Both the position numbers and the translations under genes were made by a program. Positions 27,853 through 36,514 of a stretch of 64,000 bases of DNA are shown here, one piece after another. Every line of letters begins with the position of its first letter. Within the stretch, counting starts at the first letter, position 1. This DNA is from Ichthyenterobacterium magnum (GTDB lineage: Bacteria; Bacteroidota; Bacteroidia; Flavobacteriales; Flavobacteriaceae), in the NCBI RefSeq assembly GCF_003610635.1, contig NZ_RAQJ01000002.1:186001-250000 (forward strand), given 5' to 3'. The notes under the pieces are model-generated. The model worked only from the letters and a program-made list of their open reading frames with translations, was not told where the DNA came from and made no database searches.

Positions 27853-27927
27853 GTCATTCCTGCGTATGCAGGAATCTTTAAATTTGAAATTAAATTAATA
27901 ATGGATTCCCTTTTTCAAGGGAATGAC
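27853..27927. repeat. GTCATTCC-type hairpin repeat, copy 5 (within an operon)
   Basis: 75 bases with perfect 8-base ends (GTCATTCC/GGAATGAC). It holds two side-by-side hairpins: ATTCCTGC-GTAT-GCAGGAAT (27856-27875) and ATTCCCTT-TTTC-AAGGGAAT (about 27905-27924). It fills nearly the whole gap between the YfhO-like gene and the glycosyltransferase, and ends 4 bases before the chosen start codon. Confidence 0.8.
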
Positions 27928-27931
27928 AATA

Positions 27932-29212
27932 ATGGCAAAAAAAAAAGTACTTATAATTACATATTATTGGCCACCAGCTGGAGGTCCAGGCGTACAGCGT
28001 TGGTTAAAGTTTGTAAAGTATTTGCCAGAATATGATATTGATCCAATTGTATATTGTCCCAAGAACCCAAATTATGCTATTATAGATGAGAGTTTGTCTT
28101 CTGGAATTCCTAAAGAAGTAACTATTATAAAACAACCCATTCGTGAACCATATCGTTTGGCGAGTTTATTGTCTAAAAAAAGTTCAAAAGAAATTAGTTC
28201 TGGAGTGATTCCTAAGCAAGAGAAACAGACTTTTATTCAAAAGTTGTTGTTGTATGTTAGAGGAAATTTCTTTATTCCAGATGCTCGTAAAAATTGGGTA
28301 AAACCTTCGGTTAAATATCTTTCAGACTATATTAAGAAAGAACAAATAGAAACCATTATTACTACTGGTCCACCACATAGTTTGCATTTAATTGGGCTTC
28401 AGTTAAAAGAACAGCTAGGAGTAAAGTGGATAGCCGATTTTAGAGACCCATGGACAACTATAGGTTATCACAAAAAATTAAAGCTTTCAAAATCATCTCA
28501 AAAAAAGCATAAACAGTTTGAGCATGATGTTTTAAATGCTGCAAACCAAATTATAGTAACGAGTGAAAATACTAAGCAAGAGTTTGCATTAAAGACCAAT
28601 AAGCCGATTACAGTCATTACAAATGGATATGATACACATCATATAGAAAAACCTGTAAAGGATTCAAAATTTACACTTTCTCATATTGGATCCTTATTGT
28701 CTGAGCGAAATCCAAAACAATTATGGGAAGCTTTAAGTGAATTGATTAATGAAAATGAATCTTTCAACAAAAGTTTCCAATTAAACTTAATAGGTGTTGT
28801 TAGTGAAGATGTTATACAAACCCTTAAAAATTTTAAATTAAGCCATCATATTAACAATGTAGGTTATGTGTTGCATGATGAGGCATTAAAAGCACAAATG
28901 CAATCACGTGTATTGTTGATGGTCGAGATTAATTCAGAAGACACAAAAGCTATAATACCTGGTAAATTGTTTGAATACATGGCATCACATACGCCCATTA
29001 TTGCAGTTGGGCCTAATGATACAGATGTAGAGCGTATTATTAAATCAACAAATACAGGACGCTATTTTTATTACAATCAAAAGGAAGAAATTAAATCTCA
29101 AATTTTATCGTATTTTGAAGCTTATAAAAGCAATACACTTACTACACAACCAATAGGATTGCAGCAGTATAGTAGAAAAGCATTAACAAAACTAGTTTCT
29201 CAACTCATCTAA
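27932..29212 (+). CDS. Family 4-type glycosyltransferase
   Basis: GT-B-fold glycosyltransferase: N-terminal domain with IITYYWPPAGGPGVQRWLKF and the TTGPPHSLHLIG segment, C-terminal donor-binding domain with ITNGYDTHH, LSHIGSLLSERNP and PGKLFEYMASHTPIIAVGP, the last holding the usual EX7E-like region that contacts the nucleotide sugar. Sugar and acceptor are unknown. An in-frame ATG 9 bases earlier (27923) lies in the end of repeat copy 5, so I take the ATG at 27932. Its stop overlaps the start of the flippase gene by one base. Confidence 0.9.
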   Translation: MAKKKVLIITYYWPPAGGPGVQRWLKFVKYLPEYDIDPIVYCPKNPNYAIIDESLSSGIPKEVTIIKQPIREPYRLASLLSKKSSKEISSGVIPKQEKQTFIQKLLLYVRGNFFIPDARKNWVKPSVKYLSDYIKKEQIETIITTGPPHSLHLIGLQLKEQLGVKWIADFRDPWTTIGYHKKLKLSKSSQKKHKQFEHDVLNAANQIIVTSENTKQEFALKTNKPITVITNGYDTHHIEKPVKDSKFTLSHIGSLLSERNPKQLWEALSELINENESFNKSFQLNLIGVVSEDVIQTLKNFKLSHHINNVGYVLHDEALKAQMQSRVLLMVEINSEDTKAIIPGKLFEYMASHTPIIAVGPNDTDVERIIKSTNTGRYFYYNQKEEIKSQILSYFEAYKSNTLTTQPIGLQQYSRKALTKLVSQLI

Positions 29213-30669
29213 TGGGCATTGTAATAAATCAATCCTTTAAAAACACAATCACAACCTATTTAGGCTTTGGAATAGGAGCGATTAATACCTTATTTCTATA
29301 TACCTACTTTATTACAGATCAATATTATGGTTTAATTGCTTTTATATTATCTGCAGCCAATATTATGATGCCTTTAATGGCTTTTGGAGTTCATAATACC
29401 ATCATTAAGTTTTATTCAACATTTAAAACTAGAAACTCTCAAAATAGTTTTTTAACCTTGATGCTATTTTTGCCTTTAGTATTGGTAATTCCTGTAGGTC
29501 TTATAGGTTATATATCTTATGAAACTATTGCCGAATTACTTTCACAAAAAAATGAAATAGTAAAAGATTATGTCTGGTACATTTATATAACTGCCATAGC
29601 AATGGCATATTTTGAAGTATTTTTTGCTTGGGCAAAAGTGCAAATGCAAACCGTTTTTGGAAATTTTATGAAAGAGGTATTTCATAGAATAGGCGTGATG
29701 ATATTGCTTTTTTGTGTCTATTTTAAATATCTAAATGTAGAACAGTTTATTATAAGTGTAATTGGGGTTTATGTACTACGAATGCTTATCATGAAATTGT
29801 ATGCTTTTAGTGTAAGATTACCTGTATTTAAATTCAATAAGATTGAAAATTTAAGTTCTATTTTAAAGTATTCTTCATTAATCATTATTGCAGGATCCAT
29901 AGCAACTTTAATACTAGATATTGATAAGTTTATGCTTAATAATTATATCAATATAGCAGAAGTAGCATATTATAGTGTTGCTGTATTTATTGGTACTGTT
30001 ATAGCTGTGCCACAACGTGCTATGCATCAAATATTACAGCCTTTAACAGCACAGTTTTTAAATGAAAATAATAAGCTTGCCTTAAAAGATTTATATCAAC
30101 GAAGTTCGCTAACCTTATATGTAATTAGCGGATTAATTTTCTTGTTAATCATCGCTAACATTAATCAATTATACGTTATAATTCCTGAAAAATTTAGTGG
30201 CGGATTATTAGTTGTGTTTTTAATTAGTATTGCCAAATTATATGATAACCTTCTTGGAAATAATAATGCCATTTTGTTTAATAGTGACTACTATCGTATA
30301 GTATTAATTTTTGGAGTATTACTTGCTATACTTGCCATAGTTTTAAATATGCTGTTAATACCTAAATATGGTATCAATGGGTCGGCTTTAGCAACATTAA
30401 TTGCAATAGGAGTCTACAATACAATTAAAGTTTATTTTGTTAAGCAAAAGTTTAATATGTTGCCATTTACAATTGCTACGTTAAAAGTTAGTCTGGTAAT
30501 AGTAGCTATTGTATTGTTGTTTTATTTTTGGGAATTTCCTTTTCATCCTATGGCAAATATTTTATTAAAATCTCTTTTAATAGGAATTGCGTATTTAATG
30601 CTAATCTATAAGTTAGCTGTTTCTCAAGATATCTCAGAGCAGATAAAAAAGTATCTGCGACTCAAGTAG
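29212..30669 (+). CDS. Polysaccharide flippase (Wzx/MOP superfamily)
   Basis: A 485-residue membrane protein with about 12-14 hydrophobic helices in two halves, typical of the MOP exporters that flip lipid-linked oligosaccharides. The IDKFMLNNYINIAEVAYYSVA segment in the middle and the cytoplasmic-facing N-terminal KNTITTYLGFGIGAINTLFLY are characteristic of oligosaccharide flippases. It is translationally coupled to the glycosyltransferase (TAATG overlap), so the two probably act on the same glycan. Last gene of the operon. Confidence 0.88.
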   Translation: MGIVINQSFKNTITTYLGFGIGAINTLFLYTYFITDQYYGLIAFILSAANIMMPLMAFGVHNTIIKFYSTFKTRNSQNSFLTLMLFLPLVLVIPVGLIGYISYETIAELLSQKNEIVKDYVWYIYITAIAMAYFEVFFAWAKVQMQTVFGNFMKEVFHRIGVMILLFCVYFKYLNVEQFIISVIGVYVLRMLIMKLYAFSVRLPVFKFNKIENLSSILKYSSLIIIAGSIATLILDIDKFMLNNYINIAEVAYYSVAVFIGTVIAVPQRAMHQILQPLTAQFLNENNKLALKDLYQRSSLTLYVISGLIFLLIIANINQLYVIIPEKFSGGLLVVFLISIAKLYDNLLGNNNAILFNSDYYRIVLIFGVLLAILAIVLNMLLIPKYGINGSALATLIAIGVYNTIKVYFVKQKFNMLPFTIATLKVSLVIVAIVLLFYFWEFPFHPMANILLKSLLIGIAYLMLIYKLAVSQDISEQIKKYLRLK

Positions 30670-30771
30670 ATTAACTCTAAGTAAGTCTACTAAGCATTCG
30701 TAATGAATATATATTTGAAATTTAGAAACAAGATACTGAACATTAAAACCTCAACTATCAAGTAAAACGAG

Positions 30772-30815
30772 AAAATCCCACAAGGTGCTTTGAGGCATAC
30801 TACTTGCGGGACTTT
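30772..30815. terminator. Probable bidirectional terminator
   Basis: AAAATCCCACAAG, 18-base loop, CTTGCGGGACTTT; one mismatch in a 9-base stem. It lies between the convergent flippase gene and the exported basic-protein gene. Confidence 0.5.
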
Positions 30816-30844
30816 CTAACTAACCAACCAAAGTCATTATATGT

Positions 30845-32089
30845 TTAAGATCGTGATCGTCTTGTGCTTGTCCTAGCTTTTTTCTGTTGTGAACTTCTTG
30901 AGCTAGGCTTTTTAGAAAACGATTTATTTCTACTTTTATTTTGTGTTACAGTTCTAGACTGTGTATTATATCTACGTGAGTTAGATGCTTTTGGTTTTCT
31001 AACCGTCGTATTTTTTCTAACCACTCGAGGTGTCTTTATTGATTTAGACACAGTTCTATTAGGTTTGGTCACATGTCTTCTAGTTGAAGTAGACTTAACT
31101 GTTCTAGTTTTAGTGCCTTGGTTAGAAGACATTGTTCTAGTATTACTTCTTACTTGAGAAGAAGGCTTAGTTTTAACTCTTCCTGGTGTTGAAGTTAGTC
31201 TTCTGTTATTAGTTCTAGTTCTAGAGTCTGCTGCAGTTCTTTCTCTTCCATTATCACGTCTAGTTGTTGTAGCGTTAGATAATCTGTTATCATTAGATCT
31301 TATAGAGCTATCAGTTCGTCTTGGTATTGCTTCTTGTCTGTAACGATCGCTAATAGTTGAGCGTCTTCCGTTATGAGCAACTGTATTACGTCTTGTATTA
31401 GTTCTAACAGGTTGTCTATAGTTGTTTCTATAAGGTCTGTAATATGTGTGTCTTACAGGTGTATAATATTGTCTGTATGGTCTAACATTTACTACACAGT
31501 AGTCAAAAGCTGGTACTACATAGTAACTGTGCCAAGGTCTGTACACATAAGCTCTGTTATAAACATTTATAAAACCTGAACAATGAGAAAACCTATTATA
31601 TCTGTTGTAATGTACATATAAACCTCCTACACGAGAGATGCGACCAAAACTGTTGTAATGAATGTTTACATTACCTGCACGTGAAATACGACCATAAAAA
31701 TCGTAAAATATTGGAGTATTCTCTATTTGTACAATAGCTCCATAACTATCATATTGTACGTAAGGGTTATAATCATAACCAGAATTAAAGCTTATTGAGA
31801 CATTTGGAGTACCAATAGATACATTTACATCTGGACCACAATTTGGCATAAAAAAATCGAATTGACCATCTGGAAAAACAGAAAATTCAATACTATTTTC
31901 TTCAAATATAAAAGAATTGCCATAACCATTAACATAAGCGTTAGATATTGTATTGTGTGTTGCAATGTTGGTGGTTTTTGCGTTTACAGAAATATTTGCT
32001 AGAAGCATCGCTGTAAAAAATAAAGCTAATTTTTTACTCACATCTTTATTTATATTGAAAGTAATGAGTTCGTGAATCTTCGATTTCAT
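30845..32089 (-). CDS. Exported protein with FPDG motif, beta repeats and long basic tail
   Basis: A 414-residue exported protein that I cannot place in a named family. A hydrophobic segment (about 20-38) acts as signal peptide. Residues 68-79 read EFSVFPDGQFDF. Residues about 113-178 are a series of roughly 19-residue units with the pattern YxxxGRISRxGNVxIHY. From about residue 200 to the end the chain is low-complexity, dominated by Arg, Thr, Ser and Lys. The first two elements recur in the 228-residue paralogue at 35828-36514. Both genes have a sigma-54-type promoter upstream. The basic tail suggests binding to a polyanion such as a surface polysaccharide or extracellular DNA; that is inference. 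Confidence 0.75.
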   Translation of the reverse strand: MKSKIHELITFNINKDVSKKLALFFTAMLLANISVNAKTTNIATHNTISNAYVNGYGNSFIFEENSIEFSVFPDGQFDFFMPNCGPDVNVSIGTPNVSISFNSGYDYNPYVQYDSYGAIVQIENTPIFYDFYGRISRAGNVNIHYNSFGRISRVGGLYVHYNRYNRFSHCSGFINVYNRAYVYRPWHSYYVVPAFDYCVVNVRPYRQYYTPVRHTYYRPYRNNYRQPVRTNTRRNTVAHNGRRSTISDRYRQEAIPRRTDSSIRSNDNRLSNATTTRRDNGRERTAADSRTRTNNRRLTSTPGRVKTKPSSQVRSNTRTMSSNQGTKTRTVKSTSTRRHVTKPNRTVSKSIKTPRVVRKNTTVRKPKASNSRRYNTQSRTVTQNKSRNKSFSKKPSSRSSQQKKARTSTRRSRS

Positions 32090-32125
32090 AATTGTTGCGG
32101 ATTTTATATTCTACATTTATTACTA

Positions 32126-32141
32126 AACAAACAGTGTGCCA
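32126..32141 (-). promoter_or_regulatory. Sigma-54-type promoter (-24/-12)
   Basis: On the minus strand: TTTTTTGGCAC-ACTGT-TTGTTT. TGGCAC and TTG are separated by exactly 5 bases as in the consensus TGGCAC-N5-TTGCA. The -12 element ends about 37 bases before the ATG at 32089, predicting a leader of about 25 bases. Confidence 0.7.
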
Positions 32142-32297
32142 AAAAACTAATTTTAAAAGTAAACGATTGGTTTTTAGGTAATTGAATTAGAGTTCGTTTT
32201 TTGTGATAGTCTAGAATAACGATAAGTGTTACCACTAATTTTAAAAATCATATTTTAGTAGAAGCATTAATTAACCATTTATAAATTGAATTTTAAA

Positions 32298-33188
32298 ATG
32301 AATCATCACCTAACCGAAACTTTAAAACTCAGTGACATTTTTTCTTTAAAATCATTGCTCTTAAAAATCATAGGAGTAGTTGCAGCAACAATAGCTATTA
32401 AAGGGTTTATGATTCCAAACCATTTTTTAGATGGAGGCCTTTTAGGGATTTCCATTTTAATGCATGAGTTTTATCATATCGATGTTTGGATTCCTTTACT
32501 GTTACTCAATATCCCATTTGTTATATTGGGTTATAAAAAAATAGGTAAAAATTTTGCTGTACATGCCTTATTATCTTTGGTGCTTTTAGGTATTGCATTA
32601 AATATTTTGCCAATTCCAACTGTAACTAAGGATCACTTCTTGGTAGCTGCTTTTGGAGGTGTATTTGTTGGTCTTGGTATTGGTTTTGTAATTAGAGGCG
32701 GCGGCGTTATTGATGGTTTAGAAGTCATTGCTGAGTTTACTAACAAAAAGTTTGGACTCTCTACTACTGAAATTATTATGGCTATAAACACTTCAATATT
32801 TTTGATTATTGCGTTCTTTTTAGGTTTAGAAAAAGCTATGTATTCTATACTTACTTTTTTTACAGCACTTAAAGTATCAGATTATGTTGTTGATGGTTTT
32901 GAAAAATTAATATCCTTAACCATTATATCACCAAACGATGCACTAATTAAAGATTTAATTGTAAATACATTTAATAAGCCAATAACAGTTTATAAAGGTG
33001 AACGTGGTAATTTACCAGAAAACTATGCTGTTAAGCACGATTGTGATATTATTGTTACAGTGGTAACAAGATTAGAAGTGCATAAAATAAAGCAAGCCAT
33101 AGCTCAAGCAGACCCCAAAGCTTTTATGTTTGTGCAGAATATTAAAGAAGTAAAAGGAGGCGTAATAAGTAGAAATACAGGTCATTAA
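32298..33188 (+). CDS. YitT-family membrane protein with DUF2179 domain
   Basis: A 296-residue protein with five or six hydrophobic segments (about 25-210, including GGLLGISILMH and VIRGGGVIDGLEVIAEF) and a C-terminal soluble DUF2179 domain (about 215-290), the standard YitT layout. The function of the family is unknown. The frame extends upstream to a TTG at 32286, but the ATG at 32298 is a better start. Its stop overlaps the start of the HD-domain gene by one base, so the two are coupled. Confidence 0.9.
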   Translation: MNHHLTETLKLSDIFSLKSLLLKIIGVVAATIAIKGFMIPNHFLDGGLLGISILMHEFYHIDVWIPLLLLNIPFVILGYKKIGKNFAVHALLSLVLLGIALNILPIPTVTKDHFLVAAFGGVFVGLGIGFVIRGGGVIDGLEVIAEFTNKKFGLSTTEIIMAINTSIFLIIAFFLGLEKAMYSILTFFTALKVSDYVVDGFEKLISLTIISPNDALIKDLIVNTFNKPITVYKGERGNLPENYAVKHDCDIIVTVVTRLEVHKIKQAIAQADPKAFMFVQNIKEVKGGVISRNTGH

Positions 33189-33769
33189 TGTCGGTTAGTT
33201 TCAATACCATATTAAAAGATGTTACATCACTCTTAAATAAAGAGTTGCCAATGTATTTAAGCTATCATAATACTGCACATACACTTTATGTATTAGATAG
33301 AGCAATTCATATAGCTAAAAAGGAAAAAGTTAATTCAAAAGATTTAGAATTAATTAAGTTAGCAGCTTTGTATCACGATATAGGTTTTATTAAAACCAAT
33401 GTCGAGCATGAAAAAGAAGGCTGTAAGATTGCCGAAAAACAGTTGCTAGATTATGGATATGCTAGAGAAGATATAGCAGTTGTTTGCGGAATGATTATGG
33501 CTACTAAAATTCCTCAAAACCCAAAAAACCTACTAGAACAAATTATAGCAGACGCAGATTTAGAATATTTAGCAACTTCAAATTACCAGAAAATAGCTCA
33601 TAATTTGTTTTTGGAGTTACAGCAATATAATCCTAGACTTACTACTCAAAAATGGAAAACCATACAGTTAAATTTTTTAAAAGAGCATCATTATTATACT
33701 AAATACTGTAGACATTATAAAACATTTAGGAAATTAAAAAACATAAAGCAGCTTAAAAGAATGCTTTAA
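33188..33769 (+). CDS. HD-domain metal-dependent phosphohydrolase
   Basis: A 193-residue cytosolic protein with a complete HD metal site: His27 or His31 (YHNTAHTLYV), His63-Asp64 (ALYHDIGF) and a later aspartate (IADADLEYL). HD proteins of this size hydrolyse phosphoester bonds in nucleotides or cyclic nucleotides; the substrate cannot be told from sequence. Coupled to the YitT gene by TAATG and 47 bases upstream of the adenylate cyclase gene. The nearby cyclase makes a nucleotide second-messenger substrate conceivable, but that is speculation. Confidence 0.85.
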   Translation: MSVSFNTILKDVTSLLNKELPMYLSYHNTAHTLYVLDRAIHIAKKEKVNSKDLELIKLAALYHDIGFIKTNVEHEKEGCKIAEKQLLDYGYAREDIAVVCGMIMATKIPQNPKNLLEQIIADADLEYLATSNYQKIAHNLFLELQQYNPRLTTQKWKTIQLNFLKEHHYYTKYCRHYKTFRKLKNIKQLKRML

Positions 33770-33816
33770 CTTAAAATATGTAACTTTATCTTTAGCTATT
33801 AATTAAACAATACGAT

Positions 33817-35754
33817 ATGAAACGACTACTCATTTGTATTGCCCTAATCTTTTTTAACCTAACATATTCACAAGTCAATAAAGACTCATTGCTAAGCGTT
33901 TGGCAAGATGAAGATAAAACCAACTCGATTAGGTTAAATGCTATAGATAAACTTATGCGGTCTTATAAAAAAACTCAACTGGATTCCGCTTTCTACTATG
34001 CGCATTTAAAATTGGATTTAGCACAAAAAAAGAATATAGATTTAGAAGTTGGTCGCACGCATTCTTACCTCGGAATTAAATATCATAGAAATGGGAAATC
34101 AACCCTAGGATTAGAACATTTGGAAAAAGCTGAAGAGATACTGGTTCCATTAAATCATAAAAAAGCTTTAATTTCTTTATATACTAATTTTGGAATGGTT
34201 TATTTTGATCTTAAAGAATTTGATAAAAGCATTGATTACTTTACTAGGAACTTTAGATTTGACCTTAATGACTCTCCAGAAATTGCTAGAAAAACCTATA
34301 CTGATTTAAGTCCTATTTATCTAGAAATTGGTGAATATGATGAGGCCGTTAAGTGTCTTAAAAAAGCTAAGGCATTAATTAAAGACGGCAATAAATCTGC
34401 TCTGCTTGCTAATTCTGGCAATTTTGGTATGGCATATTTTTATTTGGAGGATTATCCAAAGTCCCTAGAGTATTACAACGAGGCTCTAGCTTTGGCCAAA
34501 GAACTTAATAGACCTTTTGAAATTGCCATTACTGAAGTCAATATTGCTGAAACCTATTTTAAACAGGAGCATTATGCAAAGGCTTTAGCAGCAAATAAAA
34601 GAAGTTTAAAATTAATAAATGATAGTGAGTTTCACACTGTAAAGCCTTATGTATATAATAATATTGGAGAAGTATATAAAGGAATGCTTGAGTATTCAAA
34701 AAGTATTGAAGCTTTTGAAGTCGCCATAAAATATGGAACTTTGCATTCAAATGATTTTGAACTTAAAAGGTCTAAGAGAGCCATTTATGAGCTGTACAAA
34801 CTAACTGGTAATTATAATAAAGCGTTAAAATATCTAGAAGAGATGGTGGCAGCAAAAGACAGTCTTAACGAAATAAATACTGCCAAAAAACTTCAAAAAT
34901 TAGAATTTGATAAAGAACGTTTGAAAGATAGTTTACAAAATGAAGAAGCTAAACTAAAAACAGAAATGGTACATCAAGCAGAAGTTAGGAAGAAAGATAA
35001 GAATAAAAATCTAGCATTAGCCACAGGATTATTTTTCTTATTAATATCTGGAGGATTGTATAGTAGATATCGATTTACTAAAAAAGCTAAAGCAGTTATA
35101 GAAAAAGAAAAAGACCGTTCAGAAAATTTGCTTTTAAATATTTTGCCAGCTGAAGTAGCTGAAGAACTTAAAGAAAAAGGAGAAGCAGAAGCTCAAGACT
35201 TTGAAATGGTCTCAATTTTGTTTTCAGATTTTAAAGGTTTCACAGGTATGTCAGAAAAAATGTCTGCTAAAGACTTAGTTGGCAATATCAATGAATGTTT
35301 TAAAGCTTTTGATGCTACCATGGAGAAATATAATATCGAAAAAATAAAAACCATTGGCGATGCGTATATGGCAGCTGGTGGATTACCTATGAATTCTAAA
35401 ACATCAGTTAAAGATACAGTGCTAGCTGCACTCGACATGCAAGATTTTATTATAAAACTACATAAAGAAAAAGAAGCCAAAGGCGAACATGCTTTTGAGA
35501 TGCGTGTAGGGATTCATACTGGTCCAGTGGTTGCAGGTATTGTTGGTGTAAAGAAGTTTCAATATGATATTTGGGGAGATACTGTAAATACAGCTTCTCG
35601 TATGGAGAGTAGTGGCGAAGTTGGAAAAGTAAATATTTCAGAAAATACGTATGATTATATAAAAGACGAACCAGAATTCACTTTCGAAAGCCGAGGTAAG
35701 ATTAAAGCCAAAGGCAAAGGTGAAGTAGAGATGTATTTCGTAAGTTTAAAATAG
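33817..35754 (+). CDS. TPR-containing class III adenylate cyclase
   Basis: A 645-residue protein: signal peptide (1-18), an array of tetratricopeptide repeats in the periplasm (about 65-350), coiled coil (about 350-390), one membrane helix (about 398-416) and a cytosolic class III cyclase domain (about 460-645). Metal aspartates are Asp471 (FSDFKGFT) and Asp515 (TIGDAYM). The base-specifying positions are Lys511 (KIKTIGD) and Asp584 (YDIWGD), the ATP type; guanylate cyclases have Glu and Cys there. Asn591 and Arg595 (NTASR) complete the site, so it should be active and make cAMP in response to something sensed in the periplasm. Confidence 0.92.
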   Translation: MKRLLICIALIFFNLTYSQVNKDSLLSVWQDEDKTNSIRLNAIDKLMRSYKKTQLDSAFYYAHLKLDLAQKKNIDLEVGRTHSYLGIKYHRNGKSTLGLEHLEKAEEILVPLNHKKALISLYTNFGMVYFDLKEFDKSIDYFTRNFRFDLNDSPEIARKTYTDLSPIYLEIGEYDEAVKCLKKAKALIKDGNKSALLANSGNFGMAYFYLEDYPKSLEYYNEALALAKELNRPFEIAITEVNIAETYFKQEHYAKALAANKRSLKLINDSEFHTVKPYVYNNIGEVYKGMLEYSKSIEAFEVAIKYGTLHSNDFELKRSKRAIYELYKLTGNYNKALKYLEEMVAAKDSLNEINTAKKLQKLEFDKERLKDSLQNEEAKLKTEMVHQAEVRKKDKNKNLALATGLFFLLISGGLYSRYRFTKKAKAVIEKEKDRSENLLLNILPAEVAEELKEKGEAEAQDFEMVSILFSDFKGFTGMSEKMSAKDLVGNINECFKAFDATMEKYNIEKIKTIGDAYMAAGGLPMNSKTSVKDTVLAALDMQDFIIKLHKEKEAKGEHAFEMRVGIHTGPVVAGIVGVKKFQYDIWGDTVNTASRMESSGEVGKVNISENTYDYIKDEPEFTFESRGKIKAKGKGEVEMYFVSLK

Positions 35755-35794
35755 AAAAATCCCAAAGCCTTTGGGAAGAGTCTTTGGGATTTTA
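35755..35794. terminator. Bidirectional terminator
   Basis: AAAAATCCCAAAG and CTTTGGGATTTT form the stem; an internal CCCAAAG/CTTTGGG offers an alternative shorter hairpin. It sits between the convergent cyclase and exported-protein genes, overlapping the last cyclase codon. Confidence 0.8.
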
Positions 35795-35827
35795 TAATCT
35801 CAATTCTAGTTAGGTAGATGAGATATC

Positions 35828-36514
35828 TTATCGTTTGTGTTTTTTGTGCTTCTTGTGTTTTTTGTGTTTTTTCACTTTACCACTTTTCTTGTAATAGTAG
35901 TAGTCATCATCATAATTAAAGTCATCATAATTGAGATATTCATATCCATTAAATACAGTATCAACACCGCAGTTTAATTCTGCATTAAATTGATTAACAA
36001 TACCATTAATGTGAACAATTTCGCCCCAACGGTTATAGTTTACTCTTAAACCACCAACTTGTCTTAACATTTTGTTGCCACGTTGGTAACTCATATATAC
36101 TGAGCCTGCACGTTTAATTTTTCCTTGTCTGTCGTAGTTAATAAATACATTACCAATTCTACGTACTTTACCTTGATTGTCGTGAGTAACAATTACACCT
36201 CTTGTTCTTGGTACAGAATAATGCGTTCTACCAACACTACCTGGGGCACCATAAGTTGTATTTACTGAGCTCCTTCGTGTATTTAATCTTCTGTAATAGG
36301 TGTCTGTGAAGTTTGATTCAATATCAGTATTAAAATCAAAGCTTCCGTCAGGAAAAATTAAAAATTCTACACCTCGCTCAATAAACACAATTGGTTCGGC
36401 AAAACGATAGCGTGCATTGTTAAAATCTTCCCCATTTGTCACAGCAGTTCCTGCTGTTGTTGCAGATGTCATACCTAGTAACATCATTGCAATAAAAAGT
36501 ACTTGCTTTTTCAT
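35828..36514 (-). CDS. Exported protein with FPDG motif and beta repeats (paralogue)
   Basis: A 228-residue exported protein (signal peptide about 1-22). It has EFLIFPDGSFDF at residues 50-61 and four repeated units (about 105-172) of the type YDRQGKIKRAGSVYMSY, matching the arrangement in the 414-residue protein at 30845-32089. The C-terminus is different: a Tyr/Asp-rich stretch (NYDDFNYDDDYYYY) followed by a lysine-histidine repeat (KKHKKHKKHKKHKR) that could bind metal or polyanions. Function unknown. The sigma-54-type promoter at 36668-36683 and a long leader of about 140 bases precede it. Confidence 0.75.
   Translation of the reverse strand: MKKQVLFIAMMLLGMTSATTAGTAVTNGEDFNNARYRFAEPIVFIERGVEFLIFPDGSFDFNTDIESNFTDTYYRRLNTRRSSVNTTYGAPGSVGRTHYSVPRTRGVIVTHDNQGKVRRIGNVFINYDRQGKIKRAGSVYMSYQRGNKMLRQVGGLRVNYNRWGEIVHINGIVNQFNAELNCGVDTVFNGYEYLNYDDFNYDDDYYYYKKSGKVKKHKKHKKHKKHKR

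Noticed and set aside
27923-27931. ATG at 27923 for the GT4 gene
   Set aside because: The codon belongs to the right end of repeat copy 5; ATG 27932 starts directly with the conserved N-terminus.
30864-31157. 97-codon plus-strand frame opposite the basic tail of the exported protein
   Set aside because: Its Leu/Val/Phe-only sequence is the complement of the Arg/Ser/Thr-rich coding strand; no promoter, so a shadow.
35828-35877. Short direct repeats (tgtttttt/gtgctt units), CRISPR-like at first sight
   Set aside because: They encode the Lys-His tail of an exported protein; there is no spacer-repeat structure.
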